Position numbers and translations under genes: made by a program. The notes under the pieces were generated by a model. It made no database searches. It worked only from the letters and a program-made list of their open reading frames with translations, and was not told the DNA's origin. Shown here piece by piece: positions 36,779-47,286 of a stretch of 64,000 bases of DNA (positions are counted from its first letter, which is position 1; every line of letters starts with the position of its first letter). Origin of the DNA: Pseudomonas vanderleydeniana (GTDB taxonomy: Bacteria > Pseudomonadota > Gammaproteobacteria > Pseudomonadales > Pseudomonadaceae); contig NZ_CP077093.1 in assembly GCF_014268755.2 (NCBI RefSeq), positions 2,034,001-2,098,000 on the forward strand, read 5' to 3'.

Positions 36779-37630
36779 TCAGGGCTGTGCGTACAGGGGC
36801 GGGCGTAGCATCCGCGCAGCAGCACGGCTCAGCCAGCAGGCAAGGATGAAGGGGGCGGTCAGCGGCGGCAGAGCCAGGGTGATGAAAACCTCTGTCAGCA
36901 GGATTGCCAGGGCCATGCCGCCCAGTACCAGCCAGGGACGGCGTTGCAATGGGCTAAGCGCCAATGCGGCAAGGGTGGCGTTGTAGCCGCCCAGCCCGTT
37001 CAGGGCCTGCGTCGGATCGTTGCACAGGCCGAATGCCAGGCCCATGCAACTGCCGAGCACGGCCCACAGCACAGCGCGCCGGTTGGCCAGTAGCAACCCG
37101 ACCAGGATCAGGGCACCGGCCAATGGTTCGTCGAGGAACATGACCTGGCCGAATCCCTTGATGATCGCTGGCGACAGGCCGGACAAGTCCGCTTCGAGTG
37201 CTGCAGGCTGGCTCGTACCGAATGCCAGCAGCGCCCAGCCGAGCAGGACGAAGGGCGCGGTGTAGGCCGGCAGGCTCCTGGGCCAGTGGCGGACCATGAT
37301 CGCGCTCAGGCCACCGGCGGCGATGATCAGCAGCGGCAGGATCGGCGACCAGGTCATGTTCAGGCTGATCAGCAGGCCCAGCAATACGCCGTTGTAGCTG
37401 TACAGCCCGGCCTGGCGCTCGGCCTTGGGGTAGCCGCGACGCTGTGCCGTGAGCAGGCCGGCGAGACCGCCGAGCAGGGCGCCGCCGAGCAGGCCCGGGG
37501 CGCCGTAGAGGATCGCCAGCAGGCAGAGCAGGCCGCACAGCGGATGACGCTGGAGGAAGATCTGGCTGAAGCCGTTGAACAGGGCGGTGGCCCAGTCGGG
37601 GCAGTGTTGGTTGAAGTGGTTCGATTGCAT
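36779..37630 (-). CDS. Urea transporter (UT family)
   Basis: The product is 283 residues from the ATG at 37630. It has about ten hydrophobic segments and the two family hallmarks, AGLYSYNGVLLGLLIS and its C-terminal counterpart LGGYNATLAALAL, reflecting the internal duplication. It would pass urea across the inner membrane. This fits the genes at 56.6-58.3 kb, which release urea from allantoate and ureidoglycolate, though it is 20 kb away and need not be coregulated. A longer frame upstream is rejected. Confidence 0.88.
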   Translation of the reverse strand: MQSNHFNQHCPDWATALFNGFSQIFLQRHPLCGLLCLLAILYGAPGLLGGALLGGLAGLLTAQRRGYPKAERQAGLYSYNGVLLGLLISLNMTWSPILPLLIIAAGGLSAIMVRHWPRSLPAYTAPFVLLGWALLAFGTSQPAALEADLSGLSPAIIKGFGQVMFLDEPLAGALILVGLLLANRRAVLWAVLGSCMGLAFGLCNDPTQALNGLGGYNATLAALALSPLQRRPWLVLGGMALAILLTEVFITLALPPLTAPFILACWLSRAAARMLRPPLYAQP

Positions 37631-37683
37631 GGCAGGTCGGGAGAATGTGTGGTGTGTGGCTTTATGTTGTCGTTGGCCTCTTC

Positions 37684-37745
37684 GCGGGCAAGCCACGCAC
37701 CTACAGGCTTTGCGTGGCCTTGCGGGAGCGTGGCTTGCCCCGCGA
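37684..37745. repeat. REP-like inverted repeat, family with GGCAAGCCACGC arms
   Basis: GCGGGCAAGCCACGC (37685-37699 region) and GCGTGGCTTGCCCCGC (to about 37745) form an imperfect long palindrome in the gap between the urea transporter and pyruvate kinase. Confidence 0.6.
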
Positions 37746-37762
37746 GGAGGCTGGCGCGAATT

Positions 37763-39178
37763 TCAGATCAGGGTTTCGATGCGCAGCGAGTTGGTCGATC
37801 CGGGCTGGCCAAAAGGCACACCGGCGGTGATCAGCAGAGTGTCGCCACGCTGCGCCATGCCCTGGGCCTGGGCGATCTCCAGGGCCGTCGAGCAGACTTC
37901 GTCGACCTGTCGCAGCCGGTCGTTGACCACCGAGTGCACGCCCCAGGCCACGCTCAGGCGGCGTGCCGTGCGCACGTTCGGCGTGAGGTTGAGGATCGGC
38001 GCTGCCGGCCGTTCCCGCGCCGCCCGCAGGCTGGAGGCACCGGACTCGCTGTAGTTGACCAGTGCCGCCACCGGCAGGATCCGGCTGATCCGCCGGATCG
38101 CACAACTGATGGCGTCCGAAACCGTGGCTTGCGCCTGTGGCCGGCCGACGTCCAGTTGGGTCTGGTAGTCCGGCCCGCTTTCCACCTGGCGGATGATCTT
38201 GCTCATCATCTGCACGGCTTCCAGCGGGTAGTCGCCGGAGGCCGTTTCGGCCGAGAGCATCACCGCATCGGTGCCTTCGGCGACGGCATTGGCGACATCG
38301 GTGACCTCCGCGCGGGTCGGGGCCGGGGAGAACCGCATGGACTCGAGCATCTGGGTCGCCACCACCACCGGGCGGCCCAGCTGGCGGCAGGTACCGATGA
38401 TGTCCTTCTGGATCTGCGGCACGCTCTCGGCCGGTACCTCGACGCCCAAGTCGCCGCGGGCAACCATGATCGCGTCGCTCAGCTCGGCGATCTCCCGCAG
38501 GTGGGTGACCGCCGAGGGTTTTTCGATCTTGGCCATCAGGAACGCCTGGCCGCCGATCAGTTCGCGGGCCTCGCGGATGTCCTCGGGGCGCTGCACGAAT
38601 GACAGCGCCACCCAGTCCACGCCCAGCTCCAGGCCGAAGCTGAGGTCCTGGCGATCCTTGCGGGTCAGCGGGCTCAGCTCGAGCAGGGCCTGCGGCACGT
38701 TGACGCCCTTGCGATCCGACAGTTCGCCGCCGTTGAGCACAATAGTGTCGACCGCCTCCGCGGATTTGGCGGTCACCCGCAGGCGCAGCTTGCCATCGTC
38801 GAGCAGCAGGTCCATGCCCGGTTCCAGCGCGGCGATGATCTCCGGGTGGGGCAGGTTGACCCGATCCTGGTCGCCAGGCGTACTGTCCAGATCCAGCCGC
38901 AGTGCCTGGCCGCAGACCAGTTGCACCTTGCCCTCGGCGAAGCGACCGATGCGCAGTTTCGGCCCCTGCAGGTCCATCAGGATGCCCAGCGGGTAGTTGA
39001 GCTGGCGTTCGACCTCGCGGATCCACTCGAAGCGGCGGGCGTGGTCGGCGTGTTCGCCATGGCTGAAATTGAGGCGGAAGATGTTCACGCCGGCCTCCAC
39101 CAGGGCGCGGACGTCGTCGAGACCGCGGGTGGCGGGGCCGAGGGTGGCGAGGATTTTGACTTTCTTGTCAGGCGTCAT
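37763..39178 (-). CDS. pyk: Pyruvate kinase
   Basis: Converts phosphoenolpyruvate and ADP to pyruvate and ATP. The product is 471 residues from the ATG at 39178 (MTPDKKVKILATLGPATRG). The active-site signature around FLMAKIEKPSAV is present, as are MVARGDLGVEVP and MLSAETASGDYP. A longer frame to 39322 lacks pyruvate kinase features at its front. The start overlaps the end of the glycerate kinase gene by 11 bases, so it is the last step of a glyoxylate-to-pyruvate operon. Confidence 0.97.
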   Translation of the reverse strand: MTPDKKVKILATLGPATRGLDDVRALVEAGVNIFRLNFSHGEHADHARRFEWIREVERQLNYPLGILMDLQGPKLRIGRFAEGKVQLVCGQALRLDLDSTPGDQDRVNLPHPEIIAALEPGMDLLLDDGKLRLRVTAKSAEAVDTIVLNGGELSDRKGVNVPQALLELSPLTRKDRQDLSFGLELGVDWVALSFVQRPEDIREARELIGGQAFLMAKIEKPSAVTHLREIAELSDAIMVARGDLGVEVPAESVPQIQKDIIGTCRQLGRPVVVATQMLESMRFSPAPTRAEVTDVANAVAEGTDAVMLSAETASGDYPLEAVQMMSKIIRQVESGPDYQTQLDVGRPQAQATVSDAISCAIRRISRILPVAALVNYSESGASSLRAARERPAAPILNLTPNVRTARRLSVAWGVHSVVNDRLRQVDEVCSTALEIAQAQGMAQRGDTLLITAGVPFGQPGSTNSLRIETLI

Positions 39179-40478
39179 GTTCGGAGCACTCTGGTTGGGC
39201 GCTTTGCAAGGAGGCGCTGTCGAGAATGAGGATGGCGCGCAGGTCGTTGACATTGGTGCGGGTTGGCTCGGTGACGACCAGCGCGTCCAGCGCGGCGAAG
39301 TAGCCATAGCCGTTGTTGTCATCCAGTTCGTCGCTGGCGTTCAGACCCAGGGACTGGGCGCGGCGGTAGCTGTCGGGCGTCATCAGTGCGCCGGCGTTGT
39401 CCTCCGAGCCGTCGATGCCGTCGGTGTCGCCGGCCAGGGCGTAGACGCCAGGCAAGCCCTTGAGGCTGTCGGTCAGGCTCAGCAGGAATTCGGCATTGCG
39501 TCCGCCACGGCCGTTGCCGCGCACGGTCACGGTGGTTTCACCGCCGGAGAGAATCACGCAGGGCGCCGGCAGCGGCTGGCCATGCTGGACGATCTGCCGG
39601 GCGATGCCGGCATGCACCTTGGCCACCTCGCGGGATTCGCCCTCCAGGTCTCCGAGGATCAGCGGGCTGAAGCCGGCCTGGCGGGCTTTCACCGCCGCCG
39701 CCTCGAGGGACTGCTGGGGGCGGGCGATCAACTGGAAATGGCTGCGTGACAGGCACTCGTCACCGGGTTTGACGGTTTCCGATTCGGCGCTGTGCAGCCA
39801 GTCGCGTACCGCTGTCGGCACTTCGATGGCGTAGCGGGCGAGAATCGCCAGGGCATCGGCCGAGGTGGTCGGGTCGCCGACGGTGGGACCGGAGGCGATC
39901 ACCGTGGCCTGGTCGCCCGGCACATCGGAAATCGCGTAGGTGTAGACGCTGGCCGGCCAGCAGGCCTTGGCCAGGCGACCGCCCTTGATCGCCGAGAGGT
40001 GCTTGCGCACGCAGTTCATCTCGCCGATGGTCGCGCCGGACTTGAGCAGGGCCTTGTTGATCGCCTGCTTGTCCCCCAGGCTGATACCCGGTGCCGGCAG
40101 GGCGAGCAGCGCCGAGCCGCCGCCGGAGAGCAGGAAGATCACCCGGTCGTGCTCCTCCAGGTCGCTGACCAGCGCCAGCACGCGCCTGGCCACGGCGAGG
40201 CCGGCGGCATCGGGCACCGGGTGGGCGGCTTCGACCACCTCGATCCTTTCACAGCGGGCGCCGTGACCGTAGCGGGTGACGACCAGGCCGCGGACTTCGC
40301 CTTGCCAGCAGCGCTCGACGACTTCGGCCATGGCTGCGGCAGCCTTGCCGGCGCCGATGACGATGACCCGGCCGCTACGGTCTTTCGGTAGGAACGGTTC
40401 GAGCACGTGCTGTGGGTGGGCTGCGTCGATGGCCGTGGCAAACAGCTGACGCAGGAATTCTTGCGGATCGACCGACAT
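39168..40478 (-). CDS. ttuD: Glycerate 2-kinase / TtuD (MOFRL family)
   Basis: Phosphorylates D-glycerate, giving 2-phosphoglycerate in this family. It is often annotated as hydroxypyruvate reductase TtuD. The product has 436 residues. It has an N-terminal domain with VIGAGKAAAAMAEVVE and LLSGGGSALLALPAPG, and a C-terminal MOFRL domain with LSGGETTVTVRGNGRGGRNAEFLLSL and ALAGDTDGIDGSEDNAGA. It takes glycerate from GlxR, encoded upstream, and feeds enolase and pyruvate kinase. An AAnAAnAA motif lies 16 bases before its start. Confidence 0.95.
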   Translation of the reverse strand: MSVDPQEFLRQLFATAIDAAHPQHVLEPFLPKDRSGRVIVIGAGKAAAAMAEVVERCWQGEVRGLVVTRYGHGARCERIEVVEAAHPVPDAAGLAVARRVLALVSDLEEHDRVIFLLSGGGSALLALPAPGISLGDKQAINKALLKSGATIGEMNCVRKHLSAIKGGRLAKACWPASVYTYAISDVPGDQATVIASGPTVGDPTTSADALAILARYAIEVPTAVRDWLHSAESETVKPGDECLSRSHFQLIARPQQSLEAAAVKARQAGFSPLILGDLEGESREVAKVHAGIARQIVQHGQPLPAPCVILSGGETTVTVRGNGRGGRNAEFLLSLTDSLKGLPGVYALAGDTDGIDGSEDNAGALMTPDSYRRAQSLGLNASDELDDNNGYGYFAALDALVVTEPTRTNVNDLRAILILDSASLQSAQPECSEHDA

Positions 40479-40493
40479 GGCGGGCTCCCGGAG

Positions 40494-40501
40494 TTATTGT
40501 T
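40494..40501 (-). promoter_or_regulatory. Hfq/Crc-type AAnAAnAA motif before ttuD
   Basis: On the - strand the bases read AACAATAA, 15 bases before the ttuD start codon and just ahead of the ribosome site (CGGGAG). AAnAAnAA is the established Hfq/Crc catabolite-repression motif in Pseudomonas mRNA leaders. Confidence 0.5.
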
Positions 40502-40559
40502 ATGGAGTAGCGGGCACAACCTGGTTGATCGACCCTGTCGAGGTGTTCACCTGCCCCGG

Positions 40560-40644
40560 TAGGAGCCGGCTCGCTGGCGATAGCGGTGTGTCAGCCTGGA
40601 AGACGTCGGCTATCGAATCGCAATCGCCAGCAAGCCGGCTCCTA
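40560..40644. repeat. REP-type inverted pair, family B
   Basis: TAGGAGCCGGCTCGCTGGCG (from 40560) and its near reverse complement ATCGCCAGCAAGCCGGCTCC (40623, ending TA at 40644) form 22-base arms with two mismatches and a 41-base loop. The same family recurs at 57157-57240. It separates ttuD from glxR. Confidence 0.8.
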
Positions 40645-40657
40645 CAAGGCGGTGGCG

Positions 40658-41548
40658 TTACTCGTCGCGGATCGAGAAGTTGGCCATGTGTTCCAGTCCC
40701 TTGATCAGCGCCGAGTGGTCCCATTCGCTGCCACCGATGGCCGCACAGGTGCTGAAGACCTGTTGGGCGTTGGCGGTGTTGGGCAGGTTGATACCCAGCT
40801 CACGGGCGCCGGCCAGGGCGAGGTTGAGGTCCTTCTGGTGCAGGTTGATACGGAAGCCCGGGTTGAACGTGCCCTTGATCATGCGTTCGCCATGCACCTC
40901 GAGGATCTTCGAGGAGGCGAAGCCGCCCATCAGCGCTTCACGCACCTTGGCCGGATCGGCACCGTTCTTCGCCGCGAACAGCAACGCCTCGGCGACCGCC
41001 TGGATGTTCAGGGCGACGATGATCTGGTTCGCCACCTTGGCGGTCTGGCCGTCGCCGTTGGCCCCGACCAGGGTGATGTTCTTGCCCATGTTCTGGAACA
41101 GCGGCAGGGCGCGGGCAAAGGCCTGGCTGTCGCCGCCGACCATGATGCTCAGGGTCGCGGCCTTGGCCCCGACCTCACCGCCGGACACCGGTGCGTCGAG
41201 GTACTGCGCGCCTTTTTCGTTGATCTTCGCGGCGAAGGCCTTGGTGGCGCTGGGCGAGATCGAGCTCATGTCGATGACGATCTTGCCCGGGCCGACGCCG
41301 GCGGCAATCCCGTCGGTACGAAACAGCACGTCTTCCACCTGCGGGGTGTCGGGCACCATGACGATGATGAACTCGGCCTCCTGGGCCACTTCCCGGGGGT
41401 TGGCCAGGGCCAGCGCACCGGCGGCGACCAGGTCGGCCGGAGCGCTGGCGTGGTGCTCGGAAAGGAACAGGCTGTGGCCTGCCTTCTGCAGGTTCGAAGC
41501 CATGGGGTGGCCCATGATGCCGGTGCCGATGAAACCGATTTTAGCCAT
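40658..41548 (-). CDS. glxR: Tartronate semialdehyde reductase
   Basis: Reduces tartronate semialdehyde to D-glycerate with NAD(P)H. The product has 296 residues and is of the beta-hydroxyacid dehydrogenase family. The N-terminal Rossmann motif is GFIGTGIMGHPMASNL; the substrate-binding DAPVSGGEVGAKAATLSIM and the catalytic Lys region GQTAKVANQIIVALN are in place. An AACAAGAGGA leader lies just before the start. It receives the Gcl product and supplies TtuD. Confidence 0.96.
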   Translation of the reverse strand: MAKIGFIGTGIMGHPMASNLQKAGHSLFLSEHHASAPADLVAAGALALANPREVAQEAEFIIVMVPDTPQVEDVLFRTDGIAAGVGPGKIVIDMSSISPSATKAFAAKINEKGAQYLDAPVSGGEVGAKAATLSIMVGGDSQAFARALPLFQNMGKNITLVGANGDGQTAKVANQIIVALNIQAVAEALLFAAKNGADPAKVREALMGGFASSKILEVHGERMIKGTFNPGFRINLHQKDLNLALAGARELGINLPNTANAQQVFSTCAAIGGSEWDHSALIKGLEHMANFSIRDE

Positions 41549-41590
41549 GAGAAAATCCTCTTGTTACCTGTGCCAAAGGAGGGGAAGCGT

Positions 41591-42373
41591 TCAGATCGCG
41601 TTGTGGCTTTTCAGCCAGCCGAGGCCGGCCTCGGTGGTGGTCAGCGGCTTGTACTCGCAGCCGACCCAGCCCTGGTAGCCGATGCGATCCAGGTGTTCGA
41701 ACAGGAAGCGATAGTTGATCTCGCCGGTGCCGGGCTCGTTGCGGCCCGGGTTGTCGGCCAGTTGCACATGATTGATTTCGCCCAGGTGATTGCTCAGGGT
41801 CCGGGCCAGGTCTCCCTCCATGACCTGCATGTGGTAGATGTCGTATTGCAGGAACAGGTTGGCGCTGCCGACCTGTTCGCGAATCGACAGGGCCTGGGTC
41901 GTGGTATTGAGGTAGAAGCCGGGAATGTCGCGGGTGTTGATCGCTTCCATCACCAGCCGGATACCGACGGCCTGGAGCTTGGCGGCGGCGTACTTGAGGT
42001 TCTCGACCAGCGTCTTCTCCAGGAAGGCGTCGTCGAAGCCCTGCGGACGAATCCCGGCCAGGCAGTTGATCTGGGTATTGCCCAGGACCTGGGCGTAGGC
42101 GATGGCCAGGTCGACCCCGCCGCGGAATTCCTCGACGCGATCCGGGTGGCAGGCGATGCCACGCTCACCCTTGGCCCAATCGCCGGCGGGCAGGTTGAAG
42201 AGCACCTGGGTCAGGCCGTGGGCATCGAGTTGTGCCTTGATCTCGGCGGAGCTGAAGTCGTAGGGGAACAGGTATTCCACGCCGCTGAAACCGGCATCGG
42301 CGGCGGCCTTGAAGCGGGCGAGGAAGTCCTGTTCGGTGAACAGCATGGACAGGTTGGCGGCAAAACGTGGCAT
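41591..42373 (-). CDS. hyi: Hydroxypyruvate isomerase
   Basis: Interconverts hydroxypyruvate and tartronate semialdehyde. The product has 260 residues, a TIM-barrel of the AP-endonuclease 2/xylose isomerase family. Metal and substrate motifs include the central LVMEAINTRDIPGFYL and QLADNPGRNEPGTGEINY, with VGCEYKPLTTTEAGLGWL near the end. It sits 42 bases before glxR in the gcl-hyi-glxR order usual for this pathway. Confidence 0.96.
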   Translation of the reverse strand: MPRFAANLSMLFTEQDFLARFKAAADAGFSGVEYLFPYDFSSAEIKAQLDAHGLTQVLFNLPAGDWAKGERGIACHPDRVEEFRGGVDLAIAYAQVLGNTQINCLAGIRPQGFDDAFLEKTLVENLKYAAAKLQAVGIRLVMEAINTRDIPGFYLNTTTQALSIREQVGSANLFLQYDIYHMQVMEGDLARTLSNHLGEINHVQLADNPGRNEPGTGEINYRFLFEHLDRIGYQGWVGCEYKPLTTTEAGLGWLKSHNAI

Positions 42374-42450
42374 GGCGGTCTCCGGTGGAAGTGCGGCGGG
42401 TTGCTTGGGCTGGGATCTGGGGTATCTGCTTTTGTGGAGGAGTCTGGTTC

Positions 42451-42530
42451 TGTGGGAGCCGGATTTATCCGCGAAGCGGTGTGATGCCTTTCGCGGATAA
42501 ATCCGGCTCCCACAAATCCGGCTCCCACAA
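42451..42530. repeat. REP-type palindrome, family A, with extra half-copy
   Basis: TGTGGGAGCCGGATTTATCC running to GCGAA (42451-42475) is an exact 25-base reverse complement of 42490-42514. A truncated third unit, AATCCGGCTCCCACAA, follows at 42515-42530. It lies in the 186-base gap between gcl and hyi. Confidence 0.88.
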
Positions 42531-42559
42531 CACTCTGCCTCCCCAGAATCTGCCGGTAC

Positions 42560-44335
<1,776 letters not shown>

Positions 44336-44361
44336 TGTTTTGTGCCTCTTAGGTTTTGTAA

Positions 44362-44371
44362 TTGTATACAA
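44362..44371 (-). promoter_or_regulatory. TTGTATACAA operator upstream of gcl
   Basis: Perfect 10-base palindrome TTGTATACAA, 27 bases before the gcl start codon on the - strand. It is identical to sites at 44500-44509, 59847-59856 and 62840-62849. The pattern is like GntR/FCD-family operators; the regulator is not in the window. Confidence 0.65.
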
Positions 44372-44490
44372 GTGGCTCTGCATCGAGTGTATTCATGGCC
44401 AATGGCGCAGGTCAATCCATTTTCTTGAATCGACGTGGCATTCGTCCGGATCACTAAAAACCGCCGCTTCTGCGACATTTTGTCCGTGTG

Positions 44491-44518
44491 TTGATTTTAT
44501 TGTATACAAAAATATCAT
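44491..44518 (+). promoter_or_regulatory. Promoter with internal TTGTATACAA operator for the GlcG-like gene
   Basis: TTGATT (44491-44496), a 16-base spacer and TATCAT (44513-44518) form a sigma-70-like promoter. The operator TTGTATACAA fills spacer positions 4-13 (44500-44509). The AzgA permease promoter at 62831-62858 has the same layout at the same offset. Binding would block polymerase. Confidence 0.6.
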
Positions 44519-44598
44519 CTATTGTGTTCTATTTGTTGTGCGGAATCGCTCCTGACCGGAGCGCCAAAGACTTTCCAAAAACAATGAGGGCGGCACCC

Positions 44599-45039
44599 AT
44601 GAGCGCTTTAACCTTGAACGTCGCAGTCAGCCTGGCCGGCCAGGCGATCACTGCGGGACGGACGATTTCGGCGGCACCGCTGACCATCGCGGTACTCGAT
44701 GGCGGTGGACACCTGGTGACCTTGCAGCGTGAGGACGGGGCCAGCCTGCTCCGTCCGCAGATCGCCATCGGCAAGGCCTGGGGAGCGATCGCCCTGGGCA
44801 AGGGCTCGCGCCTGCTGGCGCTGGACGCGCAGCAGCGACCGGCGTTCATCGCCGCCTTGAATGGGCTGGGGCAGGGCTGTGTGGTGCCGGCGCCGGGCGG
44901 GGTGCTGATTCGCGATCAGGCCGGGCAGGTGTTGGGGGCGATCGGCATCAGTGGCGATACGTCGGATATCGACGAGCAGTGTGCGATCAGTGCGATCGAG
45001 GCGCTGGGGTTGACGGCGGATGCCGGAGTGTCAGCCTGA
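44599..45039 (+). CDS. GlcG/HbpS-family (DUF336) protein
   Basis: The product is 146 residues from the ATG at 44599, with GAGGG eight bases upstream; an ATG at 44584 would add five residues. The fold is the GlcG/HbpS type: PLTIAVLDGGGHLVTLQREDGASLLRPQIAIGKAW, then PGGVLIRDQAGQVLGAIGISGDTSDIDEQC. It is divergent from gcl and shares the operator pair with it. GlcG-like proteins accompany glycolate/glyoxylate genes, and some family members bind heme, but the role here is unknown. Confidence 0.88.
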   Translation: MSALTLNVAVSLAGQAITAGRTISAAPLTIAVLDGGGHLVTLQREDGASLLRPQIAIGKAWGAIALGKGSRLLALDAQQRPAFIAALNGLGQGCVVPAPGGVLIRDQAGQVLGAIGISGDTSDIDEQCAISAIEALGLTADAGVSA

Positions 45040-45102
45040 CGGTAACCGTTGGAGAGGCGAGCTGCATGGGAGTGCCATGTTGTTGCAGTGGTAGCAAGCT
45101 TG

Positions 45103-45249
45103 TGTGGCGAGCGGGCTTGTCGGAACGCCGCACCGCCACGCTCGGCTGCGTAGCGGCCGTGAACCTGGGTTTCCCATTTTGGCTGATGCGCCGTGTTGGT
45201 GGTTTCAGGACCGCTTCGCGCCCCAGCGCAGGCAAGCCTGCTCGCCACG
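45103..45249. repeat. About 150-bp palindromic intergenic repeat, copy 1
   Basis: Ends TGTGGCGAGCGGGCTTGT and AAGCCTGCTCGCCACG are inverted. Near the left end is CGGAACGCCGCACCGCC, and near the right end TTTCAGGACCGCTTCGCGCC. Copy 2 at 54909-55056 has the same ends and the same sub-end blocks with a different middle. It fills the gap between two convergent genes. Confidence 0.75.
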
Positions 45250-45261
45250 GGGGCTAAACGG

Positions 45262-45870
45262 TTACCGGTCGGGCTCGCAGCCCTTGAGCACCAGGCGGAC
45301 GATGGTTTGCGCCGCCGCGTCATAGTCGGCGTCATCGAGCTTGGCCTTGCCGGTGATCGACGAGATCTGCCAGTCGAAATCGGCGTAGGTCTGGGTCGCG
45401 GCCCAGATGGTGAACATCAGGTGGTTGGGCTCGACCGGGGCGATCTGGCCGCGGTCGATCCAGCTCTGGATGCACTCGATGTTGTGCCGGGCCTGGGCGT
45501 TGAGCTGTTCGACCAGGTCGGGGCTCAGGTGGGGGGCGCCGTGCATGATTTCACTGGCGAATACCTTGGACGCCGCCGGCAGGTCGCGCGAGATACGGAT
45601 CTTCGAGCGGATGTAGCCGGCCAGCACCTCGCCGGGCACGCCGTCGGGGTTGAACGGCGTCGAGGCCTGCAGGATCGGTTCGATGATGCTTTCCAGGACT
45701 TCGCGGTAGAGGTTGTCCTTGGACTTGAAGTAGTAATAGACATTGGGCTTGGGCAGCCCGGCCCTGGCGGCGATGTCGCTGGTCTTGGTGGCAGCGAACC
45801 CCTTGTCGGCGAACTCTTCACTGGCTGCACGCAGGATCAGTTCTTTGTTGCGTTCGCGGATGGTGCTCAT
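45262..45870 (-). CDS. TetR-family transcriptional regulator (RutR-like)
   Basis: The product is 202 residues from the ATG at 45870 (MSTIRERNKELILRAASEEF). The N-terminal helix-turn-helix (about 27-48) is TKTSDIAARAGLPKPNVYYYF. The C-terminal ligand domain (SKVFASEIMHGAPHLSPDL) resembles RutR, a regulator that senses uracil or thymine in enterobacteria. Which genes it controls cannot be read from the sequence; neighbours are gcl/GlcG and the TRAP transporter. A longer frame upstream is rejected. Confidence 0.88.
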   Translation of the reverse strand: MSTIRERNKELILRAASEEFADKGFAATKTSDIAARAGLPKPNVYYYFKSKDNLYREVLESIIEPILQASTPFNPDGVPGEVLAGYIRSKIRISRDLPAASKVFASEIMHGAPHLSPDLVEQLNAQARHNIECIQSWIDRGQIAPVEPNHLMFTIWAATQTYADFDWQISSITGKAKLDDADYDAAAQTIVRLVLKGCEPDR

Positions 45871-46005
45871 AAACCAGGTGATTCCTTGCCTGTCCGGGCG
45901 GTTGGGCATGGTAGCACCGGGTCTGCGACAGGCCAAGATTGCCGCCCGCCGCCCCGGTGGCCGGTGCCCGTCCGGGCGGCACCGGCAATCTCGGCGAGTG
46001 TCGTG

Positions 46006-47286
46006 CTACAGCACCAGGCGCGGCAACCAGAGTGACAGCGCCGGAATGTAGGTCACGGCCAACAGCACCACGAACAGCACGCCGTAGAAGGGCAGCAGTG
46101 CCGTCACGGTTCGCTCGATGCTGACCTTGCCCACCGCGGAGCCGACGAACAGCACCGCCCCCACCGGCGGGGTGATCAGGCCGATGCCCAGGTTCACCAG
46201 CATGATCATGCCGAAGTGCACCGGGTCGACGCCGATGCCGAGAATCACCGGCATCAGGATCGGCGTGAGGATCAGGATCAGCGGGGCCATGTCCATCACC
46301 GTGCCGAGCAACAGCAGCATGGCGTTGATGCACATCAGGATCACGTAGCGGTTGTCCGACAGGGTCAGGAACAGCGTGGTGATCTTCGCCGGGATCTGCA
46401 TCAGGGTCATGATGTAGCCGAAACTGGCCGCGAAGCCGATCAGGATCATCACGATGGAGATGGTTCGCACGGTGCGATGCATCAGCTTGGGTAGCTCATG
46501 CCACTTGTAGTCGCGGTAGATGAACATGGTCACGAAGAACGACCAGAGGACCGCGATTGCCGCCGACTCGGTCGCGGTGAACACTCCCGAGAGAATCCCG
46601 CCGAGGATGATCACCATGGCCATCAGGCCCCAGAGGGCATCGGCACAGATCTTCAGGGCCTGGCGCAGGGGAATGATCTCGCCCTTGGGGTAGTTGCGCT
46701 TCTTCGCGAAGATCAGGCACAGCACCATCAGGCAGGCGCTCATCAGCAGTCCGGGGACCACGCCGGCCATGAACAGCGAGGCGATGGACACCGTGCCGCC
46801 GGCGGCCAGCGAGTAGAGCACCGAGTTGTGGCTGGGCGGGGTCAGCAGGGCCTGGACCGAGCCGCTGACCGTGACGGCGGTGGAGAAGTCGCGCGGGTAG
46901 CCGCGGCGCTCCATCTCCGGAATCAGCACCGAGCCGACCGAGGCGGTGTCGGCCACCGACGAGCCGGAGATCGCACCGAAGAAGGTCGAGGCCATGATAT
47001 TGACCAGCGACAGGCCGCCGCGAACGAAGCCCACCAGCACCCCGGCAAACGCCACCAGGCGCCGGGACATGCCGCCCTCGGCCATGATCGCGCCGGCCAG
47101 GACGAAGAACGGAATCGCCATCAGCGAGAACTTGTTCACCCCACCGGCGACCTGGATCATCAGGGCCTGGAACGGGATGTCGATCCACCAGGCACCGATC
47201 AGCGCGGACAGCCCGAGGGCATAGGCCACCGGCATGCCGATCAGGATCAGGACGATGAAGCTGCCCAACAGGATAAAGGCGTCCAT
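46006..47286 (-). CDS. dctM: TRAP transporter large permease DctM
   Basis: Large 12-helix membrane subunit that moves the organic acid by sodium-driven antiport-like elevator transport. The product has 426 residues. Conserved blocks include LMAIPFFVLAGAIMAEGGMSRRLV, FFGAISGSSVADTASVGSVLIPEM and IGLITPPVGAVLFVGSAV. It follows dctQ with no gap. The linked uronate dehydrogenase and porin point to uronates as the substrate. Confidence 0.95.
   Translation of the reverse strand: MDAFILLGSFIVLILIGMPVAYALGLSALIGAWWIDIPFQALMIQVAGGVNKFSLMAIPFFVLAGAIMAEGGMSRRLVAFAGVLVGFVRGGLSLVNIMASTFFGAISGSSVADTASVGSVLIPEMERRGYPRDFSTAVTVSGSVQALLTPPSHNSVLYSLAAGGTVSIASLFMAGVVPGLLMSACLMVLCLIFAKKRNYPKGEIIPLRQALKICADALWGLMAMVIILGGILSGVFTATESAAIAVLWSFFVTMFIYRDYKWHELPKLMHRTVRTISIVMILIGFAASFGYIMTLMQIPAKITTLFLTLSDNRYVILMCINAMLLLLGTVMDMAPLILILTPILMPVILGIGVDPVHFGMIMLVNLGIGLITPPVGAVLFVGSAVGKVSIERTVTALLPFYGVLFVVLLAVTYIPALSLWLPRLVL

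Noticed and set aside
39179..39322. N-terminal extension of pyruvate kinase
   Set aside because: Overlaps glycerate kinase and has no similarity to the enzyme; start at 39178 fits.
45061..45260. Small frames around 45.1-45.3 kb (and their likeness at 54.8-55.1 kb) as a conserved small protein
   Set aside because: The likeness comes from the palindromic DNA repeat; the two copies have different middles and the frames overlap in several phases.
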